Positions 6,320 to 14,206 of a stretch of 19,984 nt of DNA are shown here, one piece after another. A program made the translations under genes and the position numbers. Position 1 is the first letter of the stretch. Each line of letters starts with the position of its first letter. Location of the stretch: contig JAICZB010000015.1 of the NCBI GenBank assembly GCA_025933895.1, forward strand, positions 1 through 19,984. Direction: 5' to 3'. The notes under the pieces are model-generated. The model was not told the origin of the DNA. It made no database searches and saw only the letters and a list, made by a program, of their open reading frames with translations. The DNA comes from Thermoleophilia bacterium. Its GTDB lineage: Bacteria > Actinomycetota > Thermoleophilia > Gaiellales > Gaiellaceae.

Positions 6320-9300
6320 GTGCGGACCCCAGACGAGCACTCGACCGTTCGCGCGCTCGGCCGCGCCGCGGCCGCAGTTCTGCTGCTGCGTGCGATTCTC
6401 CGGCGCGGCGGCCCGCGCGAGGGCGGGCGAGCCTCGACCGAGCGCGAGTTCGAGAGCGTCAGCCGCGTCGCCGAGGAGCTCGCGCGCAGCGGCGACGTCG
6501 AAGGCGTAACCCGGACGCTGCTCGACGAGCTCGCGGAGCTCTTCGACGTCGGTTTCGCCGCCCTCACCTTCGTCTCCGACGACGCGCGCGAGGCCGCGGG
6601 CTATCTCGCTCGGGCGGCCGGCGAGGACCTCGACTGGTGGCGCACCGTGCGCGTCGACCTCGAGCGCGAGCCGTCGGGGATCGCGAGCGCGGTCTTCGAG
6701 GCGCAGGCTTTCACTGTCTACGACACCCAGAGCTCGGGCCTGGTCAGCGCGCGGTTGGCCAGCCGCGTAGGAGCGAAGAGCGCAGCATTCGTCCCGCTGC
6801 TCGTGCAGGAGCGCGTGACCGCGGTGCTCTCGGTCGCGACGCTCGACGCCCCGCGCGTGTTCTCGACCGAGGATCTCGCAGTCATGCAGACACTCGCCTC
6901 CGAGGCGGCCGTCGCCCTCGAACGGCTCCGGACGAGCCTCGCGCTCGAAGAGGCCCTCACGCGCGAACGGCTCCTCGCCTCGATCGCCCGGCAGCTGCGC
7001 AGCGAGCTCGATCTGCCGGCCGCGCTCGCCGGTGCGGCCGAGGCCATTGCCGACGCGCTCGGGGCCTCGCGTTGTCTCGTGCGCGTCGGCGACGCCCCCG
7101 CCGGCTCCTCCGTCGGTGCCGAGTGGCACGAGCCTCAGCTCGAGCCCTCCGGGGAGGACACGCCCGAGCTCGAGCTGCTCGAGCGCGCGGCGGCCGAGCA
7201 GCGTCCGGTCGTGGAGACGGCCGACGCGATGACGGCCGTAGCCGTCCCGGTTCTCGCGTTCGAGCGGCCGGCCGGCTTCCTCACCGTGCATCGCCCGGCG
7301 GCCCGGGCCTGGAGCAAGGGCGATCTCGCGCTGCTCGAGGGTGTGGCGGCGGAGATCGGCCTCGCCCTGAGGCTCGCGCGGTTGCTGGAGGAGAACGAGG
7401 AGCAGCTCGCGCAGCAAAGCGCCCTGCTGCGCGCCGCGCACGTGTTGAGCAGCGAGCTCGACCTCAGCGTCGTGCTGCAGCGCCTGGCCGACCAGCTCGC
7501 GCAGCTGCTCGAGGCCGACGCCGCGGACTGCTACCTCCTCGACCGCGAACGGGGCCTCTTCCGCTGCGTCGCGCTGCACGGCTTCGACCGGTCCCTGCTC
7601 GGCTTCGAGTTCCCGGCGGGCCAGGGGCTCGCCGGCGCGGCCGTCCGCGAGGGGCGGCCGCTGGTCGAGAGCGCCTACGGCGAGATCGAGTCGCCGGTTC
7701 CCCATCCGGCCTACGACGGCTTCACGGACGTAATCACCGCGCCGATGTTCTGGAGCGACGAGGTCGGCGGGGTGCTCGGCGTCGGCCGGCGCGAGGGTCC
7801 GCGCTTCGACGAGCGGGACGCGAACGTCCTCGGAGCTTTCGCGGGGCTCGCCTCGCTCGCGCTCCGGAACGCCGAGATGTTCACGCAAAGTGCGCGGCAG
7901 GCCCGGGTTCAGCGCGGCTTCTACCGCATTGCCTCGGTGCTCGGACAGTCTCTCTCCCGTTCGGCGACGCTCGAGGCGATCGCCCAGGCGGCCGCCGAGG
8001 CCCTCGGCGGCAGCTCGGCCGCCGTGCTCGTGCCCTCGAGCGGGCGGCTGGCGCCGGTGGGCTCGTACGAGCTGCCGGCGGATCTCGGGCGCATCTTCGA
8101 GCAGCGCGCGGCAGAGCAGCACGGACCGATCTTCCGCGCCGCGACCGAGGGGCGCATCCTCGTCTCGTCCTCGATCTCCGACGACGAGCGGCTGCTGCCC
8201 GACCTGCGGAAGGTCGCCGTCGCGAACCGCTACCTCTCGCTCATCTCGGTGCCGGTGGAAGCGCCCCGCGACGCCGGTCGCGGCCTCGTGCTCATCTTCT
8301 TCGCCGAGCAACGTTCCTTCAGCGACGACGATCTCGAGGTCGCGCGCCACCTTGCCGACGCCACGCGCGGCGCGCTCGAGCGGAGTGAGCTGTTCGAGGC
8401 CGAGCGAGGGGCGCGCGCCCTCGCGCAGCAGCTGACGCGCACGGGCCGTCTACTCACGAGCGAGCTGGACCCCGCGGCGGTGCTCGACGAGGTCGTCCAG
8501 CAGGCGCCGGCGCTCGTCAACGCCGACGCCGGCGCTTTCCGGCTGCTCGACGGGGAGGAGCTCGTCGTGACGGCGGCCGAGGGAGCCGGTGCGGAGGCCA
8601 CGCTCGGCTCGCGGAGCCCGGCCGGCGGCTGGCTCTCCGGCGACGTCGTCCAGTCGGGCGCGCCCGTGGCGCACGCCGAGGCGGGGGAGGACGAGCGCCT
8701 GCGCGGGCTCGATCCGATGCTCCAGGCCGGCCATGCCGCCTTCCTCGGAGTCCCGGTGGGCGGGCCGGAGGGAGCGACCGTCGGCGTTCTTGCCGTCTAC
8801 GCCTCGATGCCGCGCGAGTGGCGCGAGGAGGAGATCGAAGCCCTGCTGGCCGTGGCCGCGAGCACGTCGGCCGCGCTGTCGAACGCCGAGCTCTACCAGC
8901 GCGTGGCGCTCGAGCGCGAGCGGTCGGTCGCGATCCTCGCGAACATCGCCGAGGGGATCGTCGCCGTCGACCGCGACGGCAAGGTCGTCCTCTGGAACAG
9001 CGCCGCCGAGGGGATCACGGGCGTCCCCGCCACCGTCGCGCTCGGCCGTGCGCCGGTCGACGTGCTGCAGCGGAGCCTCGAGGCGCCCGACGACGGCGCG
9101 CGCGGCGACCGGCTCGTCCCGATCATGCGCGGCCGCGAGGAGGTCTGGCTCTCGGTCACCGAAGCGGTGATGCGGGATCCGCTCGGCGCCGTTGCGGGCC
9201 GCATCTTCGCCTTCCGCGACATCTCCGGGGACCGGCTCGTCGAGCAGGTCAAGTCCGACTTCGTGAGCACCGTGTCGCACGAGCTCCGCACGCCGCTCAC

Positions 9301-9964
9301 CTCGATCTACGGCTTCGCGGAGACGCTCCTCCGGCAGGACGTGATGTTCGGCGAGGAGGAGCGGCAGACGTTCCTCCGCTACATCGCCTCGGAGTCGCAG
9401 CGGCTGACGTCGATCGTCGACACGCTGCTCAACGTCGCCCGCCTCGACACCGGAGACCTCCAGGTCAACCTCGCCGAGACCGACGTGCGCGACGTCGTCG
9501 GCCAGGTGCTCGACACGGTCTCGGCGGTCGAGGCCAACGGGCACGAGTTCGTCGTCGAGCTGCCCGACGAGCCGCTCGCGGCGCAGGCGGATCCCGAGAA
9601 ACTGCGCCAGGTGTGCTCGATCCTCGTCGACAATGCCCTCCGCTACTCGCCGGAGGGAGGCACCGTGACCGTCGGCGCCTCCAGAGGGCGCGACACGGTC
9701 GAGGTGAGCATCGCCGACGAGGGAATCGGCATCCCGCAGGCCGACCAGGAGCAGATCTTCCGCAAGTTCTACCGTGGCTCCGACGCCGAGCTCAGGGCCG
9801 GCGCCGGGGGCACCGGGCTCGGTCTTTTCATCGCCCGCGGACTCGTGACTGCGATGGGCGGCCGCATCTGGGTCTCGTCGCAGGAGGGCGAGGGCTCGCG
9901 CTTCGCATTTGAGCTTCCGGCCGTAGTTGCCGATTCAGTCAGGGGAGGCGAGCAGCGAGTATGA
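6320..9964 (+). CDS. Multi-GAF/PAS sensor histidine kinase
   Basis: Large sensor kinase of about 1214 residues. By internal repetition I count five GAF-like modules at roughly residues 58-205, 217-357, 367-520, 530-690 and 700-860. Modules 2, 3 and 5 are each preceded by a helix of the type LRSELD, LSSELD or LTSELD. A PAS domain follows at about 870-970 (ILANIAEGIVAVDRDGKVVL to FAFRDISG). The HisKA H-box is FVSTVSHELRTPL with phospho-acceptor His987, then an N-box (LVDNALRYSPEGG), G1 (DEGIGIP), F-box (FRKFYRG) and G2 (GGTGLGLFIARG). No clear transmembrane segment is present apart from a short hydrophobic stretch near residues 12-28, so it is probably a cytoplasmic sensor of small ligands or redox; ligands are unknown. 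The GTG at 6320 was chosen because TACAAT lies just before it and the upstream reading crosses a terminator. The stop overlaps the receiver gene as ATGA. Confidence 0.9.
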   Translation: MRTPDEHSTVRALGRAAAAVLLLRAILRRGGPREGGRASTEREFESVSRVAEELARSGDVEGVTRTLLDELAELFDVGFAALTFVSDDAREAAGYLARAAGEDLDWWRTVRVDLEREPSGIASAVFEAQAFTVYDTQSSGLVSARLASRVGAKSAAFVPLLVQERVTAVLSVATLDAPRVFSTEDLAVMQTLASEAAVALERLRTSLALEEALTRERLLASIARQLRSELDLPAALAGAAEAIADALGASRCLVRVGDAPAGSSVGAEWHEPQLEPSGEDTPELELLERAAAEQRPVVETADAMTAVAVPVLAFERPAGFLTVHRPAARAWSKGDLALLEGVAAEIGLALRLARLLEENEEQLAQQSALLRAAHVLSSELDLSVVLQRLADQLAQLLEADAADCYLLDRERGLFRCVALHGFDRSLLGFEFPAGQGLAGAAVREGRPLVESAYGEIESPVPHPAYDGFTDVITAPMFWSDEVGGVLGVGRREGPRFDERDANVLGAFAGLASLALRNAEMFTQSARQARVQRGFYRIASVLGQSLSRSATLEAIAQAAAEALGGSSAAVLVPSSGRLAPVGSYELPADLGRIFEQRAAEQHGPIFRAATEGRILVSSSISDDERLLPDLRKVAVANRYLSLISVPVEAPRDAGRGLVLIFFAEQRSFSDDDLEVARHLADATRGALERSELFEAERGARALAQQLTRTGRLLTSELDPAAVLDEVVQQAPALVNADAGAFRLLDGEELVVTAAEGAGAEATLGSRSPAGGWLSGDVVQSGAPVAHAEAGEDERLRGLDPMLQAGHAAFLGVPVGGPEGATVGVLAVYASMPREWREEEIEALLAVAASTSAALSNAELYQRVALERERSVAILANIAEGIVAVDRDGKVVLWNSAAEGITGVPATVALGRAPVDVLQRSLEAPDDGARGDRLVPIMRGREEVWLSVTEAVMRDPLGAVAGRIFAFRDISGDRLVEQVKSDFVSTVSHELRTPLTSIYGFAETLLRQDVMFGEEERQTFLRYIASESQRLTSIVDTLLNVARLDTGDLQVNLAETDVRDVVGQVLDTVSAVEANGHEFVVELPDEPLAAQADPEKLRQVCSILVDNALRYSPEGGTVTVGASRGRDTVEVSIADEGIGIPQADQEQIFRKFYRGSDAELRAGAGGTGLGLFIARGLVTAMGGRIWVSSQEGEGSRFAFELPAVVADSVRGGEQRV

Positions 9965-10446
9965 GTGCCGACATGGATGGGTATACGCGGCCGGTGCCGG
10001 ATAGAGGCCAGGTGCAGGTTCTGGTGATCGACGACGAGGCCCCGATTCGGCTGCTCTGCCGGGTCAATCTCGAGGCCGAGGGGCTCGAAGTGCTCGAGGC
10101 CGCGGACGGCACGACCGGGCTCGATCTCGCTCGGGCCGAGCAGCCCGACGTCGTGCTCCTCGACGTGATGATGCCGGGCCTCGACGGCTGGCGGGTGGCC
10201 GAGGAGCTGCTCGAGGACGATCGCACGCGCGGCATCCCGATCATCTTCCTCACGGCGCGCGCCGAGTTCCGCGATCGGGCGCGCGGCCTCGACATCGGCG
10301 GCGTCGACTACGTGACCAAGCCGTTCAACCCGCTCGAGCTCGCCCCTCTCGTACGCGAGCTGCTCGTCCGCATCGACCGCGGCGAGCGCGACGAGCTCCG
10401 CGGCGAGAAGCTCGCCGAGCTCCGGGCGCTCATCGAGTCGGAGTAG
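9961..10446 (+). CDS. Stand-alone receiver-domain response regulator
   Basis: Single REC-domain protein of 161 residues. Acidic pocket Asp24-Asp25 (VLVIDDE), phospho-acceptor Asp68 (VVLLDVMMPG), Thr98 (IFLTAR) and Lys120 (YVTKPF) are all present, so it should be phosphorylated. There is no DNA-binding or enzymatic output domain; the last 30 residues form a charged helix. It would act by protein-protein contact, as CheY- or DivK-like proteins do. Its ATG overlaps the histidine kinase stop (ATGA), which points to translational coupling and identifies the kinase as its cognate partner. Its 3' end overlaps the convergent nucleotidase gene by 17 nt. Confidence 0.93.
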   Translation: MSADMDGYTRPVPDRGQVQVLVIDDEAPIRLLCRVNLEAEGLEVLEAADGTTGLDLARAEQPDVVLLDVMMPGLDGWRVAEELLEDDRTRGIPIIFLTARAEFRDRARGLDIGGVDYVTKPFNPLELAPLVRELLVRIDRGERDELRGEKLAELRALIESE

Positions 10447-11728
10447 CGCTCTCCGAATCGCGCGCGAGCCGCTCCTCGACCGCCTCGCGGATGATGGTCG
10501 GGAAGTCGTAGCGGATCGAGAGCTGCCAGGCGTCCTCGACGAGGCGGCCGTAGCGCTCGAGCTCGTAGTCGGTGGCTGCGACGACGTACGTCCGCTCGGG
10601 ATCGAGGTCGCCTGCGTCGCCTGCGACATGGAGCGGCCCCCGCGGCACGCCGCGCAGCGGGTTGTCGGTCGTCTGCTGGAACTGCGCGTCGTTGCCGCGC
10701 TCGATCATGTGGGCGAGCTGCGCTCCGGTGAGCTCGACGACTGCTGGATTCGCCGTGGAGTGGCACGCTTCCCAGAGGTCTCGGCGGCGCAGCGGGCCAG
10801 CGGGCAGGGAGTCGTCGAGGACGACCGCCGACGTCGCGAGGCCGATCTCCGCCTGCATCCGCTCGCGGAGCATCTCGGCAATCCACTGCGCGTCCAGCGG
10901 TGCGTCGAGCTCGGCTATGACCTCGTCGAGCGAGGCGTCGAGGTCGGCTTCCGCCGCCGCCATCGCCGCCAGCACCGCGGGATGTTGCGGCACGTCCTCG
11001 CCGACCTCGATCATCGAGACGCGAATCTCGCCGTCGATCACGTCGATCCTGCCGAGATGCTCGGCGAAGCATCCAGCCTGGGCGATCGTGACCGAGCCGA
11101 TGCGGTCTCCCTCGGGTAGGAGATGGTGCGTGTGGGCGCCGACGATCAGGTCGACGTCGCCCTGCACCTGCTCGGCGAGCTCCGGGTCGAGGGCGGACGG
11201 GTAGCGCTCGTCGATCGCGTAGCCGAGATGGGAGAGGCAGACGACGAGCTCCGCGCCCCGCGCTCGCAGCTCGCGGGCCCAGCGCCGCACCGTCTCCACC
11301 TCGTCGGCGACCTCGATCCCGTAGACGCCGCTGTCGAGGAAGCTGTGGAAGGGATCGGTGACGCCGACGAAGCCGACGCCGTCGATCAGCGCGGTGGGCT
11401 GGACCCCGTCGACCGGCGAGAGGTTCGCCAGCAGCAGCGGGTAGCTCGCGGCACGCGCCTGATCGGCGACGACCTGCGGGCCGTAGCGCAGCCAGACCGC
11501 GTTCCCGACGACGGAGACCTCGCAGCCCGCGGCGGAGAGGAGCCTGTGCATCGCGACGCCCTTCGTCAGGTTCGAGAGCCGCGTCGTCGTCTCCTCGACG
11601 TCGCCGGCGTCCACGTAGATCACGCGGTGCGGTGTCTCGTTGCGGATCCGCTCGACGAGGGTTGCGATGCGCGCGAGGCCCTCGACGCGCCCGTGGATGT
11701 CGTTCGTATGGAGGATCGTGACCCGCAT
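10430..11728 (-). CDS. 5'-nucleotidase/UshA-type metallophosphoesterase with altered active site
   Basis: 432-residue two-domain protein: an N-terminal calcineurin-like metallophosphoesterase domain (about 1-215) and a 5'-nucleotidase C-terminal-like domain (about 265-405). Metal ligands are visible: Asp10 and His12 (HTNDIHG), Asp43 (DAGD), Asn76, His167 (LSHLG), His199 and His201 (GAHTHH). The usual GNHE motif, whose His assists catalysis in UshA, is GNAV here (Ala77). There is no signal peptide, so it seems cytosolic, unlike UshA. It may hydrolyse nucleotides or another phosphoester, or have lost or changed activity; substrate unknown. The ATG at 11728 is preceded by TATCGT with nine bases between and no Shine-Dalgarno. 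It is divergent from tRNA-Pro across 46 bp. Confidence 0.88.
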   Translation of the reverse strand: MRVTILHTNDIHGRVEGLARIATLVERIRNETPHRVIYVDAGDVEETTTRLSNLTKGVAMHRLLSAAGCEVSVVGNAVWLRYGPQVVADQARAASYPLLLANLSPVDGVQPTALIDGVGFVGVTDPFHSFLDSGVYGIEVADEVETVRRWARELRARGAELVVCLSHLGYAIDERYPSALDPELAEQVQGDVDLIVGAHTHHLLPEGDRIGSVTIAQAGCFAEHLGRIDVIDGEIRVSMIEVGEDVPQHPAVLAAMAAAEADLDASLDEVIAELDAPLDAQWIAEMLRERMQAEIGLATSAVVLDDSLPAGPLRRRDLWEACHSTANPAVVELTGAQLAHMIERGNDAQFQQTTDNPLRGVPRGPLHVAGDAGDLDPERTYVVAATDYELERYGRLVEDAWQLSIRYDFPTIIREAVEERLARDSESATPTR

Positions 11729-11737
11729 CCGGCGCTG

Positions 11738-11743
11738 ACGATA
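11738..11743 (-). promoter_or_regulatory. -10 element of the nucleotidase gene
   Basis: TATCGT on the minus strand, nine bases before the ATG, identical in sequence and spacing to the ispH element. It sits inside the region that must also hold the tRNA-Pro promoter upstream boxes. Confidence 0.45.
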
Positions 11744-11759
11744 CGCAAAGCCCCGGGCT

Positions 11760-11765
11760 TACACT
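11760..11765 (+). promoter_or_regulatory. -10 element of tRNA-Pro
   Basis: TACACT ends nine bases before the mature tRNA 5' end. A weak -35 candidate CTGACG (11735-11740) gives a 19-bp spacer. Confidence 0.45.
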
Positions 11766-11774
11766 GAGGCTCTT

Positions 11775-11849
11775 CGGGGCGTAGCTCAGCCTGGTCAGAG
11801 CGCCCGGTTTGGGGCCGGGAGGCCGGCAGTTCGAATCTGCCCGCCCCGA
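11775..11849 (+). tRNA. tRNA-Pro (anticodon TGG)
   Basis: Full cloverleaf: acceptor CGGGGCG/CGCCCCG, D-stem GCTC/GAGC, anticodon stem CCCGG/CCGGG with loop TTTGGGG (anticodon TGG), T-stem GGCAG/CTGCC with loop TTCGAAT, discriminator A. CCA is not encoded. The YihY gene begins 38 bases downstream on the same strand. Confidence 0.97.
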
Positions 11850-11887
11850 TTCCGCAACCCGATCGCCGCCTTCGTCGTTGCTTCGAC

Positions 11888-12949
11888 ATGCGCGCACGCC
11901 AACAGCAGCGCGGCACGCCGGCGGCGGAGGATACTCAGCGGCCTGCGCCCGACGAGGCGCCGCTCGAGGAGCAGCGCCTCGGGCCGAACGAGCCGATGCC
12001 GCAACCGGAACGGGACGAGCCGCGGCTCGTCGACCCCGGCCTCGGCGACCTCTCCTTCCGCGACTGGCGCGCGATCATCGTCCGCGCCGTCAAGGAGTTC
12101 CTCGACGACAACGGGACGATGCTCGCGTCGGCGCTCGCGTACTCGACCTTCTTTGCGATTCCGTCGGTCCTGCTCGTAGTGGTCGGCGTCTTCTCGCTCC
12201 TCGTGGGGCCGGACACGATCACGACGCTCATGGCGCACTTCTCCAAGGTGATGCCGGGTCAGGCGGCGAACCTGCTCGGCGGAAGCCTGAGGCGCCTCAA
12301 CCAGAATCCGTCGAGCGGCGTCGTGATGACGATCGTCGGCTTCGTGCTCGCTCTCTGGGCGACGACCGGCGCGATGACCACGTACATGACGGCGCTCAAC
12401 CTCGCCTACGAGCGCAAGGACGGCCGCTCGTTCGTTCGCAAGCGCATCGTCGCGGTCCAGCTCGTCGCGGTGATCGGCGTGGCGTTCCTGCTCGTGGCGA
12501 TCCTGCTCATCTTCGGGCCGCCGATCGAGCGGTTCGTCGCCTCGCACGCCGGGCCGGTCTCGGGTGCGATCGGCTGGATCTGGTGGATCGCGTTGTGGCC
12601 GATCCTCGTCGCCGGACTGCTGGCGGCGTTTGCAATGCTCCTCTACCGCGGCCCCGACGTCGAGCATCCGCACTGGCGCTTCATCACGCCCGGTTCGGTC
12701 TTCGCGGCCGTCGTCTGGCTCGCCGCCTCGGGCGCCTTCGCGTTCTACACGTCGAGCTTCGGCTCCTACAACAAGACGTGGGGATCGCTCGCCGCGGTGA
12801 TCATCATGCTCACGTGGCTCTGGCTCGCCGGGATCGCGCTGCTGCTCGGCGCCGAGATCAACGCCGAGGCCGAGCGGAGCCGGGAGCTGCGCGAGGGCCG
12901 GCCGGCCGAGCGCGAGCTGCTGGTGCCCTCGCGCTCCGGCTCGCGCTGA
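11888..12949 (+). CDS. YihY/virulence factor BrkB family membrane protein
   Basis: 353-residue integral membrane protein of the YihY/BrkB family (PF03631), a widespread family of uncertain function. A polar, Pro/Glu-rich N-terminal tail (about residues 1-55) precedes the conserved entry FRDWRAIIVRAVKEFLDDN and the first membrane helix LASALAYSTFFAIPSVLLVV. About six hydrophobic helices follow, ending with the family-typical YNKTWGSLAAVIIMLTWLWL and a charged tail. The ATG at 11888 is the first after tRNA-Pro; it has no clear Shine-Dalgarno or -10 element, so transcription could continue from the tRNA promoter. Its last 92 nt overlap the 3' end of ctaG on the other strand; both C-terminal tails in the overlap are polar and probably free to vary. 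Confidence 0.9.
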   Translation: MRARQQQRGTPAAEDTQRPAPDEAPLEEQRLGPNEPMPQPERDEPRLVDPGLGDLSFRDWRAIIVRAVKEFLDDNGTMLASALAYSTFFAIPSVLLVVVGVFSLLVGPDTITTLMAHFSKVMPGQAANLLGGSLRRLNQNPSSGVVMTIVGFVLALWATTGAMTTYMTALNLAYERKDGRSFVRKRIVAVQLVAVIGVAFLLVAILLIFGPPIERFVASHAGPVSGAIGWIWWIALWPILVAGLLAAFAMLLYRGPDVEHPHWRFITPGSVFAAVVWLAASGAFAFYTSSFGSYNKTWGSLAAVIIMLTWLWLAGIALLLGAEINAEAERSRELREGRPAERELLVPSRSGSR

Positions 12950-13655
12950 ACGCGCCGCTCGCCTGCTCGTCGGCGAGGAAGCGCAGCAGGTAGCCGGCGA
13001 ACGCCCCGAAGAAGACGAGCGCCTCCTCGGCGGCCATCGTCACTCCCGCGATCTGCTGGTCGCCGAGCGGCCCCGGCCCCCACGTCCGCGGCGCGTGCAC
13101 GTAGAAGGGATAGATCGCGCGCGGGATCAGCGCCATCAACAGCCCGAGCGGGGACGCGAGCACGAACGCGGCGAAGAGGTACGCGGCCTTGGCGCCGGCG
13201 GACGCCCTCCCGTAAACCACCGGCCACCAGACGCAGACGCCCGCGGCGAGATACGTCAGGTGCTCGACGTGGAGGAGCGAGTGCGGGTGACGGAGCGCCG
13301 TGTCGTAGATCCAGGGCAGATGCCAGGTGTAGTACGCGATGAGCCAGAGCGGCAGCGCGACGAACGGCCGGAACAGCGGGAACCCCGAGGCGCGCTCGGC
13401 GAGCCGCGGCGGGATCGCGAGCACGAGCAGCACGGGAGCCCACTCCGCGAGGACGACGTTCTGCAGCAGGTGCGCCCAGAGGAAGGTGTGGTTCGCGAGC
13501 GGCTCGAGCTGCGTGACGAAGGCGGCGAACACGAGGGCCACGCCGACCGCGCCGGCGGCGAGACGCAGCCGCGAGACCGGGCCACCGCGAGCCGCGACCG
13601 CGAGCCCCACTGCGAGCGCCGGCGCAAGCCCGATCGCCTCCGCCGAGAGATGCAT
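12858..13655 (-). CDS. ctaG: Cytochrome c oxidase assembly protein, CtaG (caa3) family
   Basis: 265-residue polytopic membrane protein of the caa3-type CtaG family (PF09678), linked to copper insertion and assembly of cytochrome c oxidase. Typical elements are HLLQNVVL, the block WHLPWIYDTALRHPHSLLHVEH (split here only for description) with several His residues, VCVWWPV, and DQQIAGVTM near the C-terminal helices. About seven hydrophobic helices are present. The last 35 or so residues (from EQASG) are Ala/Arg/Pro-rich, lie antisense to the yihY end, and look unconserved. The ATG at 13655 has no Shine-Dalgarno; TACGGT lies six bases upstream, as expected for a leaderless mRNA. No oxidase subunit genes are adjacent. 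Confidence 0.88.
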   Translation of the reverse strand: MHLSAEAIGLAPALAVGLAVAARGGPVSRLRLAAGAVGVALVFAAFVTQLEPLANHTFLWAHLLQNVVLAEWAPVLLVLAIPPRLAERASGFPLFRPFVALPLWLIAYYTWHLPWIYDTALRHPHSLLHVEHLTYLAAGVCVWWPVVYGRASAGAKAAYLFAAFVLASPLGLLMALIPRAIYPFYVHAPRTWGPGPLGDQQIAGVTMAAEEALVFFGAFAGYLLRFLADEQASGAFSASRSARAPAARARPAGPRAAPGSARPRR

Positions 13656-13660
13656 CTCGC

Positions 13661-13667
13661 TACCGTA
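13661..13667. promoter_or_regulatory. Shared, symmetrical -10 for ctaG and tRNA-Gly
   Basis: The seven bases TACCGTA read TACCGT on the + strand (12 bases before tRNA-Gly) and TACGGT on the minus strand (six bases before the ctaG ATG). Both directions fit TANNNT. Neither has an obvious -35. Confidence 0.4.
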
Positions 13668-13678
13668 CCCAGCGCTCC

Positions 13679-13749
13679 GCGGGTGTAGCTCAATGGTAGA
13701 GCCCTAGCCTTCCAAGCTAGTTACGCGGGTTCGATTCCCGCCACCCGCT
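13679..13749 (+). tRNA. tRNA-Gly (anticodon TCC)
   Basis: Cloverleaf with acceptor GCGGGTG/CACCCGC, anticodon stem CTAGC/GCTAG with loop CTTCCAA (anticodon TCC), T-stem GCGGG/CCCGC with loop TTCGATT, discriminator T. CCA is not encoded. It is followed at once by a small hairpin and the broken SnoaL-like gene. Confidence 0.97.
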
Positions 13750-13753
13750 TCTG

Positions 13754-13772
13754 GAGAGTTCCGCGAACTCTC
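13754..13772 (+). terminator. Hairpin directly after tRNA-Gly
   Basis: GAGAGTTC-CGC-GAACTCTC is a perfect 8-bp stem five bases after the tRNA 3' end. It has no T-run, so it is either a U-less terminator or a processing hairpin. Confidence 0.45.
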
Positions 13773-13780
13773 ACCCCAAC

Positions 13781-14167
13781 GCAGCGCTCGTGCAGGAGTC
13801 GTTCGAGGCTTTCAACCGCGGCGACACGGAGCGATAGCTGGCAGTTGTGGCACCCGACCTCGTGCTGCATCTCGCCGGCTTGCCGGAGCCGCTACACGGG
13901 CGGGAGACATGGCGGCAGGGGTTCGAGATGATGAGGCGCGCCTTTCCCGACCTGGAAGCTCGAATCGACGACCTCGTATCGGTCGGCGACCGCGTCGCGG
14001 TGCGCGTGAGCTTCCGCGGCACTCACGGCGGGGAGTTCCAGGGGATTTCCGCCACCGGACGCGAGATCCACTACGTCAGTCACGAGTTCTACCGAGTCGA
14101 AGACGGCCTGCTCGCCGAGGAGTGGATCTGCTCGGACATGGCATCCCTCTTCCAGCAGCTGACCTGA
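13781..14167 (+). pseudogene. SnoaL-like/ester cyclase family gene interrupted by an in-frame TAG
   Basis: The main open segment (GTG 13847 to 14167, 106 residues) belongs to the SnoaL/NTF2-like fold: APDLVLHLAGLPEPLHG, FEMMRRAFPDLEARIDDLV, then GDRVAVRVSFRGTHGGEFQG and HEFYRVEDGLLAEEW. Reading upstream in the same frame gives NAALVQESFEAFNRGDTER, the family's first helix, then a TAG at 13835-13837, then LAVVAPDL. The conserved helix and core are thus in one frame but separated by a stop, and no good start codon precedes the helix. I read this as a decaying gene or a sequencing error. A shortened protein from GTG 13847 would lack helix 1, which closes the fold's pocket. It lies just after tRNA-Gly. 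Confidence 0.7.
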
Positions 14168-14206
14168 GATAAGCGCGAGCTTCGTCGACCTCGGCTGCGG
14201 CCGGCG

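Noticed and set aside
6044..8350. A 768-codon open frame antisense to the histidine kinase
   Set aside because: Repetitive charged composition typical of the mirror frame of a GC-rich gene; it also crosses the hairpin cluster and the kinase promoter.
11740..11765. ACGCAAAGCC next to GGGCTT, resembling part of a c-di-GMP-I riboswitch
   Set aside because: Only 46 bp of non-coding DNA is available and the other conserved GEMM elements are absent; it is better explained as the divergent promoters of the nucleotidase and tRNA-Pro.
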